Positions 26,094-34,924 of a stretch of DNA of 47,287 nucleotides are shown one piece after another. Numbering within the stretch: position 1 is the stretch's first letter; every line of letters begins with the position of its first letter. The position numbers and the translations under genes are program-made. This stretch comes from JASGDC01 sp047608145 (GTDB taxonomy: Bacteria > Actinomycetota > Actinomycetes > Actinomycetales > Micrococcaceae), in NCBI GenBank assembly GCA_047608145.1, contig JASGDC010000036.1:1-47287 (forward strand), in the 5' to 3' direction. Under the pieces are notes generated by a model. It was given only the letters and a program-made list of their open reading frames with translations. It ran no database searches and was not told the origin of the DNA.

Positions 26094-26164
26094 TTTTCCT
26101 CAATCTGTAAATTTTTTTATACCGCTTTTACTATTGTAATATGCCTAGACTAATAACTTAAGCC

Positions 26165-26992
26165 TCAGACTTCTTGTGTATTTTTCTTTATTTGCTTTTG
26201 ACGCTTTTGTAAATAAAACAAAATGCTAGCTGCTACCAGTGCCATGATGATACTGGTAACTTGATTAACTCTTAATCCAAAAATATGCTCTGCTGGATCA
26301 GTACGAATTGGCTCAATCAAGACCCTACCTATACTATACGCTATTATGTAGGCACAGAATAATGTACCACCAGGCATTCGATACTTTTTATCTAGCCAAA
26401 GCAATACGAAAGCAGCGGCAATATTCCAAAGCGACTCATACAAAAAAGTAGGATGATGTAGTACATCAGGCGATACGCCAGCTGGGAAAGCTGGACTATT
26501 AGGGTTAAGCTTCAACCCCCAAGGCAAAGTAGTCGGTATGCCATATAGTTCTTGATTAAACCAATTACCCCAACGACCAATTCCTTGTGCAATTAATAAT
26601 CCTGGTGCTGCAGCATCAAAAACTGCAATTGGATCGACCTTGTAATGCTTACTGCCAAAATAAATAGCTACTGCTGCAGCTGGAATTGCGCCCCAAATAG
26701 CTAATCCACCATGCCAAACTTTAAATGCTTCGCTCGGATTAGCACTAGGACCAAAATAATATTCATAATGGGTAAACACATGGTAGATACGACCACCAAT
26801 AATACCCGCTGGTAATCCTAAAATAGCTAAATCTAAAATTACTTGTGAATTCCCACCTCTAGCTTGCCAACGCTTCATTGTTAACCAAGTAGCAATTGCT
26901 ACTCCAGTTAAAATACAGAGCGCATAAGCATGAAGTTTAACTGGTCCTATTTCAATGTAAGACCAAGAAGGTGAAGGGATGTATGCTAACAC
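26165..26992 (-). CDS. lgt: prolipoprotein diacylglyceryl transferase
   Basis: Lgt transfers diacylglycerol from phosphatidylglycerol to the lipobox cysteine of prolipoproteins. The 275-residue protein is polytopic, beginning with a periplasmic IPSPSWSYIEIGPVKLHAYA and carrying the family signature GIGRWGNWFNQELYG (about residues 139-153) with the essential Arg/Asn/Glu. The HGGLAIWG motif is at about residues 90-97. Its start is a GTG. trpC ends four bases upstream, so lgt is probably co-transcribed with trpC. Confidence 0.95.
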   Translation of the reverse strand: MLAYIPSPSWSYIEIGPVKLHAYALCILTGVAIATWLTMKRWQARGGNSQVILDLAILGLPAGIIGGRIYHVFTHYEYYFGPSANPSEAFKVWHGGLAIWGAIPAAAVAIYFGSKHYKVDPIAVFDAAAPGLLIAQGIGRWGNWFNQELYGIPTTLPWGLKLNPNSPAFPAGVSPDVLHHPTFLYESLWNIAAAFVLLWLDKKYRMPGGTLFCAYIIAYSIGRVLIEPIRTDPAEHIFGLRVNQVTSIIMALVAASILFYLQKRQKQIKKNTQEV

Positions 26993-26995
26993 GGT

Positions 26996-27811
26996 TTATT
27001 TGTATTCCTCAGCCAATTCTTGCTTCCCTTTATTACCTGCTTCCAGAAATTGCTGCACAGTTACTGCCGGATCGTGACTAGTTACCAAAGCTTCACCAAC
27101 AATCGCAGCTTTAGCACCATGCAATGCATAACCATAAACTGTTTCTTCATCCAAAGCGCCTGACTGTGAAACAATTAGCCCATCTTCTGCGAAATGACCT
27201 TTTACATCCTCAAAATGTTGTGGGTCAAATTCTAAGTTTCGCAAGTTACGAACGTTAACACCAAAAATATTAGCTTCAATTTCAGCTGCACGTTGTAGTT
27301 CAGACTCACTATGAGTTTCAACTAACGCATGCATGCCTAGTTCATGAGTTAAATCATAAAAATCTTTTAACTGAGCATCGTCTAGAATTGACACATTAAG
27401 CAATGCTAAATCTGTACCATAAGCACGAGCCTCATAAAATTGATACTCATCAATCATGAAATCTTTGCGCAAAATAGGAACTTGGACAGCTTCTCGAACT
27501 TCACGAAGGTCATTTAAATTACCCATGAAATGCCGCTCTTCAGTTTGAATACTAACTATAGCTGCACCACCAGCCACATAATCTTTTGCCAAAGCTCCTG
27601 GGTCTGTAATTGCAGATAGAATACCTTTTTCAGGTGTAGCACGTTTAACTTCAGCAATAATTTGAAAACCGTCTTTATTCAATGCCTCAAAAGCATCTAA
27701 AACTGGTGGCCGATCTTTAATAATTGCTTCCAAAGTAGCTTGAGGTAGTGAATGCTTTCGATAGGCAAGATCTTCTTTAACGCCATTAAGAATAGTGTTG
27801 ATAACAGTCAT
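26996..27811 (-). CDS. trpC: indole-3-glycerol-phosphate synthase
   Basis: TrpC closes the indole ring from CdRP in tryptophan synthesis. The 271-residue TIM-barrel has IIAEVKRATPEKGILS (catalytic Lys and Glu), VPILRKDFMIDEYQ, and GVNVRNLRNLEFD near the phosphate site. Mycobacterium has trpC-trpB-trpA-lgt, but here trpC abuts lgt directly, with trpB and trpA missing between them. Either tryptophan synthase is elsewhere or the pathway is broken. The enzyme looks intact, with all core motifs. Confidence 0.94.
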   Translation of the reverse strand: MTVINTILNGVKEDLAYRKHSLPQATLEAIIKDRPPVLDAFEALNKDGFQIIAEVKRATPEKGILSAITDPGALAKDYVAGGAAIVSIQTEERHFMGNLNDLREVREAVQVPILRKDFMIDEYQFYEARAYGTDLALLNVSILDDAQLKDFYDLTHELGMHALVETHSESELQRAAEIEANIFGVNVRNLRNLEFDPQHFEDVKGHFAEDGLIVSQSGALDEETVYGYALHGAKAAIVGEALVTSHDPAVTVQQFLEAGNKGKQELAEEYK

Positions 27812-27880
27812 AATAAGTTAGAAATACTTCCTTTTGTGTCTCATTTCAAAATTATACCGCTGTTTTGGTAGTATTCCAGG

Positions 27881-29275
27881 CTAGTAATTTTTATTGCCCT
27901 TATTGAGTAACGAATCAAGTAGCATTCCACCTAGCGCAGCACCAGTAGTTGGCTTATCTTGTGTTTCATATTCAGCATTGAATCTACGCACATCTACCTT
28001 AGCCAATTCAGCACTTTCAGTAGCTAGCTGCTCAGCTTGATGTGCCAAGTCTAAAGATTTAACAACTTTACGTTCGACAAGTTCTTTGGCTTCTTCATAA
28101 GTCTTTTTTGCAAGTGCTAATTTAACTCGTGCATCTGCACCAACAGCGCCACGACGAGCCATAATGAAGTCTTCAGTTGCTGATATCTGACTTTCGGCGA
28201 CTAGTAGAGCATGATCAAGTGATTCTTGTGCTTTAACTTTCTTGATATCTTCATCACGCACAATAGCTAATGATTCTTCCAAATTAACTCGAGCATCATT
28301 AATTTTACGACTAGCATCAAATGGATTTACCGTATTATGCTTTTCTGCATCTTTAATTTCTTGAATCGTATTTTCCACTCGCACAATTGCTCGTTGGATT
28401 CGTACTTTATGTTTGCTGTCTTCTGCAATTTTATTTGCTTCAGCAAGTTCTCTATTTAGCTCATCTTGCTTGCTATAAAGCGACTTAGTAGCTTTTTTCA
28501 AACCTTCAGCACGACGCTGTACAGAATCTACCAGCTGCTGAGTTTGCATTAACGCATGCTCGGCATAACGGACTTTCATTACTGCCATACCTTTATTACC
28601 TGTAGTGATGTAGTCTTGAGCTTCATCAATCTCATTTTCAGCAAAGATAACGCGATCTTTTGCTTGCTCAACATTATCTTCAATTTCTTGCAAGGCAATA
28701 GGAGCATACTTTTCTTTAAGCTTTTCAAGCAGCTTATCAGTATTGCGAATATCAATTACTTTAAGACGAAAATCTTCCCTAATGCTAGAAAGACGATCTT
28801 CAACATCGTCACGTTGCTCACGTAAATCATCAAATACACTGCGTTCTAGCTCAAGCATCCGCAAGGACTCTTCAGAACGACCAATAATTTCTTCAAGAAT
28901 GCTTTGAGCTTCAACTAAACTACTGTATCTTGAACTATCAATAATTTGGCGCAGGCTGTAGCTTTGCTTAAGTTGGTAATTAGCCTCAACCAAGCCATTC
29001 TTGTAACGAGTAGTTGCAACTTCACCAAATTCAGCAATTGCGAAGTTGAGTTCTTCATCTCCTGCACGCAAAGCATCATCAAGGTCTACCAATGCTGCAG
29101 AAGCTTTAGCATCTAGTTCTTTAACTCGATCAATATCGCTTTGTGCCATTAAAGTCGGTGCGGGTAGCTCTTCTCTGCGAAAATGTGGTGTTTCCAATTC
29201 TCGTCGTTGTTGAAGAGTTTTTTTGCGTGACATAGCACCGGCAATAATAAGCCCTAGTACCACAAGCTCAAACAT
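27881..29275 (-). CDS. membrane-anchored coiled-coil protein (TPM-family C-terminal part, TPM domain absent)
   Basis: The 464-residue protein has one N-terminal transmembrane segment (residues 1-15) and then almost continuous heptad-type helices (about 45-430). DDALRAGDEELNFAIAEFGE, LRQIIDS and LRMLELERSVFDDLREQ match the C-terminal half of actinobacterial TPM-domain proteins. Those normally have a signal peptide and a TPM domain before the membrane helix, and that N-terminal half is missing here. The protein ends with a glycine-rich LGGMLLDSLL tail typical of the same family. Function is unknown. A PspA-like envelope-stress or scaffold role would fit the coiled coil, as inference. Confidence 0.7.
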   Translation of the reverse strand: MFELVVLGLIIAGAMSRKKTLQQRRELETPHFRREELPAPTLMAQSDIDRVKELDAKASAALVDLDDALRAGDEELNFAIAEFGEVATTRYKNGLVEANYQLKQSYSLRQIIDSSRYSSLVEAQSILEEIIGRSEESLRMLELERSVFDDLREQRDDVEDRLSSIREDFRLKVIDIRNTDKLLEKLKEKYAPIALQEIEDNVEQAKDRVIFAENEIDEAQDYITTGNKGMAVMKVRYAEHALMQTQQLVDSVQRRAEGLKKATKSLYSKQDELNRELAEANKIAEDSKHKVRIQRAIVRVENTIQEIKDAEKHNTVNPFDASRKINDARVNLEESLAIVRDEDIKKVKAQESLDHALLVAESQISATEDFIMARRGAVGADARVKLALAKKTYEEAKELVERKVVKSLDLAHQAEQLATESAELAKVDVRRFNAEYETQDKPTTGAALGGMLLDSLLNKGNKNY

Positions 29276-29332
29276 AATAACCTAATCCTGTAAATAATCG
29301 TATTAGTCCAATAGTACATTTATTTCTAGCTA

Positions 29333-29806
29333 TTATAAATGTTTTATTGTAGTTGCCGAATACAAAGCAGCTACTGTAGCTTCATAACCCTTATCTTCAT
29401 TAGCTCCTTCGACACCGGAACGGTCAATAGCTTGCTCCTCTGTATCGCAAGTTAAAACCCCATTACCGATTGGAATTCCAGTTTCTACTGAAATTTTCAT
29501 CAAGCCATAAGTGACACCGTCACATACATAGTCAAAGTGTGGTGTACCACCACGAATAACTACGCCTAAGACCACAATTGCATCATAACCTTTTTCAGTT
29601 AATGCCTTTGCAATAACTGGAAGCTCTAGACTGCCCGGAGCAGTGTAGAAATCAGCTTCGATGCCTGCATCTTTTGTAGCTCTTGCTGCACCATCTTTAA
29701 GTGCAGACATAATTTCATCATGCCAAGAAGATGCAACTACGCCTAATTTTAAGTCTTTTGTCTTGGTAATATCCAGCTTTAATATAGGCAATCCAGTGCC
29801 GCTCAT
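29333..29806 (-). CDS. ribH: 6,7-dimethyl-8-ribityllumazine synthase
   Basis: RibH condenses the pyrimidine product of the RibD branch with 3,4-dihydroxy-2-butanone-4-phosphate to make lumazine. The 157-residue protein has VVASSWHDEI near the N-terminus, TAPGSLELPVIAKAL, VVLGVVIRGGTPHFDYV with the active-site His, and NGVLTCDTEEQA. It overlaps the ribA stop by one base and is the last gene of ribD-ribE-ribB-ribA-ribH. Confidence 0.95.
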   Translation of the reverse strand: MSGTGLPILKLDITKTKDLKLGVVASSWHDEIMSALKDGAARATKDAGIEADFYTAPGSLELPVIAKALTEKGYDAIVVLGVVIRGGTPHFDYVCDGVTYGLMKISVETGIPIGNGVLTCDTEEQAIDRSGVEGANEDKGYEATVAALYSATTIKHL

Positions 29807-30420
29807 TACTTTTCCTCCTGGCTAATATGAGACTTGCCATCAAGTTTTAGATTATGGCTCATTCGAGATTTTTTAGTCTTTAAATAGTTTAGATTTTGTT
29901 TGGTAGGAGAAATTTCCACTGATAAAGTTCGTGCTACCTCAATACCATTATCAATTAAAAAATCTGCTTTATTTGGATTATTAGTTAATAGCTGTAGCTT
30001 ACTGATACCCAACTCATTCAGAATCTCTAATGCTCCCGTGTAATCACGCTGGTCTGCTTCAAAACCAAGTTGTAAATTTGCATCAAGGGTATCTACACCT
30101 TCATCTTGAAGTTTATATGCATTGAGTTTATTTAAAACTCCAATACCGCGTCCTTCATGACCGCGTAGATAAATTAAATAGCCACCTTTTTTATCAATTA
30201 ATTTTAAGGATTCGTGTAATTGTTCACCACAATCACAACGATATGATCCAAAAATATCTCCGGTAATACATTCTGAATGCAATCGAACTATTGGAATTTC
30301 ATCTCTCGGTACTTCAGCAGTTACCACTACGTGGTCGGTATCAAGATGAGTGTCGTGATATGCTTGCATATCAAATACTCCATATGGAGTAGGTACTTTA
30401 ACTTTGTTGCTCTTTTTCAT
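29806..30420 (-). CDS. ribA: GTP cyclohydrolase II
   Basis: RibA opens GTP to 2,5-diamino-6-ribosylamino-4-pyrimidinone phosphate, the first step of riboflavin synthesis. The 204-residue protein has the zinc site CITGDIFGSYRCDCGEQL (three cysteines), then YLRGHEGRGIGVLNKL with the GTP-binding and catalytic residues and LTNNPNK. Most actinobacteria, including Mycobacterium, have a fused RibBA. Here ribA is a separate frame that starts 23 bases before the ribB stop. That suggests fission of a fused gene by frameshift. Confidence 0.93.
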   Translation of the reverse strand: MKKSNKVKVPTPYGVFDMQAYHDTHLDTDHVVVTAEVPRDEIPIVRLHSECITGDIFGSYRCDCGEQLHESLKLIDKKGGYLIYLRGHEGRGIGVLNKLNAYKLQDEGVDTLDANLQLGFEADQRDYTGALEILNELGISKLQLLTNNPNKADFLIDNGIEVARTLSVEISPTKQNLNYLKTKKSRMSHNLKLDGKSHISQEEK

Positions 30421-31030
30421 GTGAATCTTTTTGCTCTGCTAGGTAGATTATTAAGTCTTCTATCGTAATTACTGGGCAATTGTGCTGTTTTCCAAATTCC
30501 TGGACTGCGGGACCCCGCAGCATTTCTCCAGTATCAGCAACTAACTCTGCAATAACCCCTACGGGGGCTACCTGAGCTAATTGGCACAATACCACGGCAG
30601 CTTCGGTATGACCTTGCCGCTCTTTTAGCAGGCCTTTCTTTGCCACTAATGGGAAAAGATGCCCTGGACGGGTGATGTCCGTCGGTTTAGCGTTCACACT
30701 TGCAAGTACTCTAGCACCAAGTGCGCGATCAGTAGCACTAATACCAGTAGTAATTTTTTCGGCTGCATCACAGCTTACTGTGTATGCAGTACCCTTAGAA
30801 TCTTGGTTATTAGCAACCATTTGTGGCAATTCTAGAGCTTCAGCACGATCTCCTAACATCGGCACACAAAGCACGCCCGAACTGTAACGCACAGTCCAGC
30901 CAACTAACTCTGACGTGGCAAATTGTGCGGCGAAGATAATGTCACCTTCATTTTCACGGCCTTCATCATCCATCACTAAAACTGCTTTACCAGCTGCGAT
31001 GGCATTAATTGCTTCTTGAATCGTGTCCAT
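30398..31030 (-). CDS. ribB: 3,4-dihydroxy-2-butanone-4-phosphate synthase
   Basis: RibB converts ribulose-5-phosphate to DHBP plus formate. The 210-residue protein carries the metal- and substrate-binding DDEGRENEGDIIFAAQ (acidic loop), DITRPGHLFPLVA, and RQGHTEAAVVLCQLA with the catalytic His. It ends right where the usual GTP cyclohydrolase II domain would begin, and ribA overlaps its last 23 bases in another frame. Its start lies four bases upstream of the ribE stop, so translation is coupled. Confidence 0.93.
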   Translation of the reverse strand: MDTIQEAINAIAAGKAVLVMDDEGRENEGDIIFAAQFATSELVGWTVRYSSGVLCVPMLGDRAEALELPQMVANNQDSKGTAYTVSCDAAEKITTGISATDRALGARVLASVNAKPTDITRPGHLFPLVAKKGLLKERQGHTEAAVVLCQLAQVAPVGVIAELVADTGEMLRGPAVQEFGKQHNCPVITIEDLIIYLAEQKDSHEKEQQS

Positions 31031-31033
31031 AAT

Positions 31034-31636
31034 TTATTTACCTGCTAACCGCTCTACGTATTTAGCTACCACATCAACTTCCAAATTTACTCTATCGCCT
31101 ACTTTTTTAACGCCAAGCACCGTATCAGCTCTAGTAATCGGAATTAAACCTACTTCAAACCATTGTTCTGGTTCATTAAGTTCACTAACTGCTGTCACAG
31201 TCAATGAAGTGCCATCAATTGCTATTGACCCTTTTTCGGCAATGTACTTAGCCAGTTCTTTCGGAACTACAAAACGCACGGTTTCCCATTCACCATGGTC
31301 CTCACGATTTACAATTTTTCCAGTTCCATCAACATGACCTTGCACTATATGACCGTCTAAGAAAGCTCCAGCACGCATCGGCAACTCTAGATTAACTTCA
31401 TCATTAACTTGTATATCACTAATGTTAGTACGTTTTAACGTCTCGCCCATAACTTCCATTGTTAAGATATCAGCAACAATTTCGATAGCAGATAAGCAAA
31501 TTCCATTAACTGCTATTGAAGCTCCTAGCTGCATTTCCTTAGCGCTTTTAGGTGCACTAATTTTAATTAAGGCATCAGCATCACGCTGTATCAACTCAAG
31601 GACTTTGCCCTTTTCGGCAATAATGCCTGTAAACAT
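31034..31636 (-). CDS. ribE: riboflavin synthase alpha chain
   Basis: RibE dismutates two lumazine molecules into riboflavin. The 200-residue protein has two tandem lumazine-binding barrels: MFTGIIAEKGKVLEL begins the first, SIAVNGICLS and EVMGETLKRTN follow. The second contains HIVQGHVDGTGKI and GSIAIDGTSLTV. I choose the ATG at 31636 because it gives the universal MFTGI start, lies just after the ribD stop, and has AGAAGG upstream. A start at 31684 would add 16 residues inside ribD. Confidence 0.95.
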   Translation of the reverse strand: MFTGIIAEKGKVLELIQRDADALIKISAPKSAKEMQLGASIAVNGICLSAIEIVADILTMEVMGETLKRTNISDIQVNDEVNLELPMRAGAFLDGHIVQGHVDGTGKIVNREDHGEWETVRFVVPKELAKYIAEKGSIAIDGTSLTVTAVSELNEPEQWFEVGLIPITRADTVLGVKKVGDRVNLEVDVVAKYVERLAGK

Positions 31637-31640
31637 CGTG

Positions 31641-32669
31641 CTATGCCTTCTTTCTAGGAATAAGTTGAAGCTTGATATCGTCACCCATTATTTCTGGAGT
31701 GGAAATTGGGTCATATACCAATTCTAACGCTTGAGAAATATTTTGTATTTCTAGAGAACCGATAGCATTAATTCCATCGCCTAAAATCTTCGGTGCTAGA
31801 TAGCAAACTACCTGATCTACTAAGTCAGCTTTGAAGAACTCTGCTAATAATCCAGAGCCACCTTCGACTATCACTTGCTCAATATCTGCAGCTGCCAATT
31901 CTTCAAGAACTTCCACTATATTGTGAGTCTTAAATTGGTGGAATCCTCCAGGACTTTGTCGCACTTTTGCAGTTTCTGGTAATTCTCGTTTTCCAATAAC
32001 TACAGCTAATGGTTGTTTTGCACCAGGAATTCGCGCTGTTAATCTTGGGTTGTCTTTTAAAGCTGTCCCAGTACCGACAATCATAGCATCTGTACGAGCA
32101 CGATCTCGATGCACATCATCTCGAGAACCTTCGCTGCTAATCCACTTACTACTACCATCAATCGCAGCAATTTTTCCATCAAGAGTTTGGGCGAACTTAA
32201 CAGTTACAAATGGCCGTTCTGCTTTTTGGGTCATGAACCAACGCTCATTAAGTTCTATAGCCTTATCTTCTAAAACTCCTGCAATTACTTCAATTCCCGC
32301 AGCCTCAAGCTCTTTTTTACCCCCACGAGCTTTTTTTGATGAGTCATAAGAAGCCATTACAACTTTTTTAATCCCAGATTCAACAACAGCACGAGCACAA
32401 GGATTCGTACGCCCAAAGTGTGTGCAAGGTTCTAAAGTCACATATAAAGTTAACGTTGCTGGATCAATTTCCTCTGACAACTTTGTCAAAGCTTCTGCTT
32501 CAGCATGTAGAGTACCAGCTCCGCGATGATGACCAGTAGCTACAACAGCACCAGTATTATCGACTATTACAGCCCCGACAAGAGGATTCGCTCCACGGAA
32601 CCCTAGCTTAGCTAGTTCAAGGGCTTGTGCCATATATTTTTCGTGTTCTTTAAACATCATTACAATCAT
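31641..32669 (-). CDS. ribD: bifunctional pyrimidine deaminase / reductase
   Basis: RibD deaminates and then reduces the product of GTP cyclohydrolase II. The 342-residue protein has an N-terminal cytidine-deaminase fold (GANPLVGAVIV, HAEAEAL and EPCTHFGRTNPC holding the zinc ligands) and a C-terminal NADPH reductase. The latter has VKFAQTLDGKIA, SSEGSRDDVHRDRA and the VEGGSGLLAEFF region. It opens the rib operon. I looked for an FMN riboswitch upstream and saw none, but there is a symmetric palindrome at the likely promoter (32761-32785). Confidence 0.95.
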   Translation of the reverse strand: MIVMMFKEHEKYMAQALELAKLGFRGANPLVGAVIVDNTGAVVATGHHRGAGTLHAEAEALTKLSEEIDPATLTLYVTLEPCTHFGRTNPCARAVVESGIKKVVMASYDSSKKARGGKKELEAAGIEVIAGVLEDKAIELNERWFMTQKAERPFVTVKFAQTLDGKIAAIDGSSKWISSEGSRDDVHRDRARTDAMIVGTGTALKDNPRLTARIPGAKQPLAVVIGKRELPETAKVRQSPGGFHQFKTHNIVEVLEELAAADIEQVIVEGGSGLLAEFFKADLVDQVVCYLAPKILGDGINAIGSLEIQNISQALELVYDPISTPEIMGDDIKLQLIPRKKA

Positions 32670-32760
32670 AACGCACCTACTACTACGATTGTAGGACTAA
32701 TCCGTGTAAGTGTAGTGAATGTTCTTATTCAATGGGTAAATTAGTTCTACATTCAACCTT

Positions 32761-32785
32761 ATATAATGATTAATAATCATTATAT
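32761..32785. promoter_or_regulatory. 25-bp palindrome with a TATAAT on each strand, divergent ribD/rsmI promoter
   Basis: The sequence is a perfect inverted repeat: 11-bp arms ATATAATGATT and AATCATTATAT around AAT. Each arm contains TATAAT in its own orientation, so one element could supply the -10 box for leftward ribD and rightward rsmI. The symmetry is also that of an operator for a dimeric regulator, with Fur/Zur-like GATTAATAATC character. Matching -35 boxes are weak on both sides. Confidence 0.55.
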
Positions 32786-32800
32786 TTAAGGAATATTCTT

Positions 32801-33628
32801 GTGAGCGGAATTTTAACATTAGCTGGTACACCTATTGGAAACATTAAGGATGCCTCCCCCAGACTTCAAGAGGCTTTAGCAACTTTCCCAGTTATCGCAG
32901 CCGAAGATACGCGTACTTTGAAGCAACTTCTGCATCGCCTTGGCATCAATACTGAAGCTCGACTTATTAGCTATCATGAGCACAATGAACGCAATAGGGC
33001 TGCTGAACTCATTGAAATCCTACAAAATGGGCAAGATATTTTGGTAGTTTCTGATGCGGGAATGCCAACAGTTTCTGATCCAGGTTTCTCAGTAGTCAAC
33101 GCTGCTATTGAAGCTAACTGTCTAGTAAGCGTAATCCCAGGCCCATCTGCGGTATTATCAGCTCTTGCAGTAAGTGGTTTACCGACTAATACATTTACTT
33201 TTGAAGGCTTCATTCCTAAGAAAACTAATGAACGTAAAACCTTCTTGACAGAATTAAAAACCGAAAAACGCACAATGGTATTTTTTGAGGCACCACACCG
33301 TATCACTAAAACCGTTAAAGCCATGACTGAAGTTTTTGGTAATGCCCGACAACTAGTTTTAGCCCGAGAAATTACTAAAAAGTTTGAAGAGATTATTCGT
33401 GGCACTACTTCAGCAGTACTGGAATCCATAACAGTCAAACCACCTAAAGGTGAAATTGTGCTAGTCCTTGCCGGATACACACCGAAAGCTGCTTCATTAA
33501 CTGATGGGCTTACTGAAGTTCAAAAGTTAGTTAGTAATGGAATGCGACTTAAAGATGCTTGTAAACAAATTGCTAAAGAAACTGGGTTAAGTTCTAAGCA
33601 ACTTTACGATGCAATGGTAAGCAGATAA
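32801..33628 (+). CDS. rsmI: 16S rRNA 2'-O-ribose C1402 methyltransferase
   Basis: RsmI methylates the ribose of C1402 (E. coli numbering) in 16S rRNA and belongs to the tetrapyrrole-methylase family. The 275-residue protein starts with GTPIGNIKDASPRLQEAL, the signature loop for SAM binding, then AEDTR, SDAGMPTVSDPG and PGPSAVLSAL. I use the GTG at 32801 because AAGGAA lies eight bases upstream and the motif begins a few residues later. It is divergent from ribD and followed by murT after 15 bases. Confidence 0.95.
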   Translation: MSGILTLAGTPIGNIKDASPRLQEALATFPVIAAEDTRTLKQLLHRLGINTEARLISYHEHNERNRAAELIEILQNGQDILVVSDAGMPTVSDPGFSVVNAAIEANCLVSVIPGPSAVLSALAVSGLPTNTFTFEGFIPKKTNERKTFLTELKTEKRTMVFFEAPHRITKTVKAMTEVFGNARQLVLAREITKKFEEIIRGTTSAVLESITVKPPKGEIVLVLAGYTPKAASLTDGLTEVQKLVSNGMRLKDACKQIAKETGLSSKQLYDAMVSR

Positions 33629-33643
33629 GTTATACTATTTTTT

Positions 33644-34924
33644 ATGTCACGCTTTTATTCGCCTCTGCTGGGCAAAATTACCCGTAAAGCAGCAGAATTA
33701 CGAGGTGGTGGCTCTGCGTTGCCAGGGCTCATCATGGAAAAATTTGACCCCACTTTTATCCGTACTACTTTGGCACAATTACCACAAGGTGTGGTGCTAG
33801 TAAGTGGCACAAACGGTAAAACTACTACCACTAAAATGGTGGTAGAACTACTTGAAGGCCAAGGCCTTAAAGTTTTCACTAATAAAACTGGTAGTAATTT
33901 CGCACGCGGTGTTGCAGCTTCACTTATTAGTGAAGTAGATCTCAAAGGCAAAATTGATGCTGATATCGCTGTTCTAGAACTAGATGAAGCTCATGCAGTT
34001 CATTTTGTTAAAGATGTACCGCCACGTTATGCACTCTTACTTAATGTGATGCGTGATCAGCTTGATCGTTTTGGTGAAATTGATAACACCGCACGCATGC
34101 TCCAAGCAATTGCAGAAGCAACAACCGATACTGTAGTGCTAAATCGTGAAGATAAACGTGTTGCTAATATTGCCAATCATGTGAAAAAAGCTGAGGTTAA
34201 ATACTTTGGTCTTAGCGATGAAGTACGTACGCTATTTCCTAGCGATGATGATTTACATAGCAAAGAAAAGAATTCTATTACTTCTGCTTCGTTACCAGCA
34301 GCTGAAGTTACTCTAGAAAAGTTTGACGACGACTCTGCAACTTTCAATATCGAAGGTAAAGATATCACTACTGACCTACAGTTACGCGGTGTTTATAATA
34401 TTTTCAATGCAGCAGCAGCACTTACAATTTCTAGAATTGCAGCAGGTAATAAACACGATGAAAAACGTCTTATTAAAGCTCTTAGCGAAGTAAAACCTGC
34501 ATTCGGTCGTGGTGAAAAGCTCAATATTGACGGTGATGACTTAGAGCTAATCTTAGTTAAGAATCCAGGTGGTTTCCGCTTAGGACTTAGCTCATTTAAA
34601 CCTACAGGTCACAAAACTATGATTACTATCAATGACCAATATGCTGATGGTCGCGATATGTCATGGCTTTGGGATGTTGATTTTACCTCTCTTAAAGAAA
34701 CTGGGATAGAAATGGTTTCTGGAGTACGTGCTTATGACATGGCTTTACGACTCGAGCATGATCAAGTTCCAGTTACTGAAGTTAATCCTGATCTAACAGC
34801 TGCATTAAAGAAGTTTTTACAAGCCACTAAAGGTCACGATAAACATATATTCTGTACTTACACAGCGATGCTTGCCATCCGTAAAGAATTAGCAAAGATT
34901 ACTAAAGTTGAGGCAGTAGAATGA
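33644..34924 (+). CDS. murT: lipid II isoglutaminyl synthase, MurT subunit
   Basis: MurT, with GatD, amidates the D-Glu of lipid II to D-isoglutamine. The 426-residue protein has a Mur-ligase ATP-binding core with the P-loop SGTNGKTTTTKMVVE at about residues 54-68, and LDEAHAVHFV and NVMRDQLDRFGEI. The C-terminal DUF1727 part has NDQYADGRDMSWLWDVDF with the Asp that completes the amidotransferase site in the S. aureus complex. The four-cysteine zinc ribbon I remember from firmicute MurT is absent (only one cysteine in the whole chain). The gatD start overlaps its stop by four bases. Confidence 0.93.
   Translation: MSRFYSPLLGKITRKAAELRGGGSALPGLIMEKFDPTFIRTTLAQLPQGVVLVSGTNGKTTTTKMVVELLEGQGLKVFTNKTGSNFARGVAASLISEVDLKGKIDADIAVLELDEAHAVHFVKDVPPRYALLLNVMRDQLDRFGEIDNTARMLQAIAEATTDTVVLNREDKRVANIANHVKKAEVKYFGLSDEVRTLFPSDDDLHSKEKNSITSASLPAAEVTLEKFDDDSATFNIEGKDITTDLQLRGVYNIFNAAAALTISRIAAGNKHDEKRLIKALSEVKPAFGRGEKLNIDGDDLELILVKNPGGFRLGLSSFKPTGHKTMITINDQYADGRDMSWLWDVDFTSLKETGIEMVSGVRAYDMALRLEHDQVPVTEVNPDLTAALKKFLQATKGHDKHIFCTYTAMLAIRKELAKITKVEAVE

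Noticed and set aside
32670..32760. FMN riboswitch upstream of ribD
   Set aside because: I looked for the conserved RFN core on the minus strand and did not find it; only short hairpins are present.
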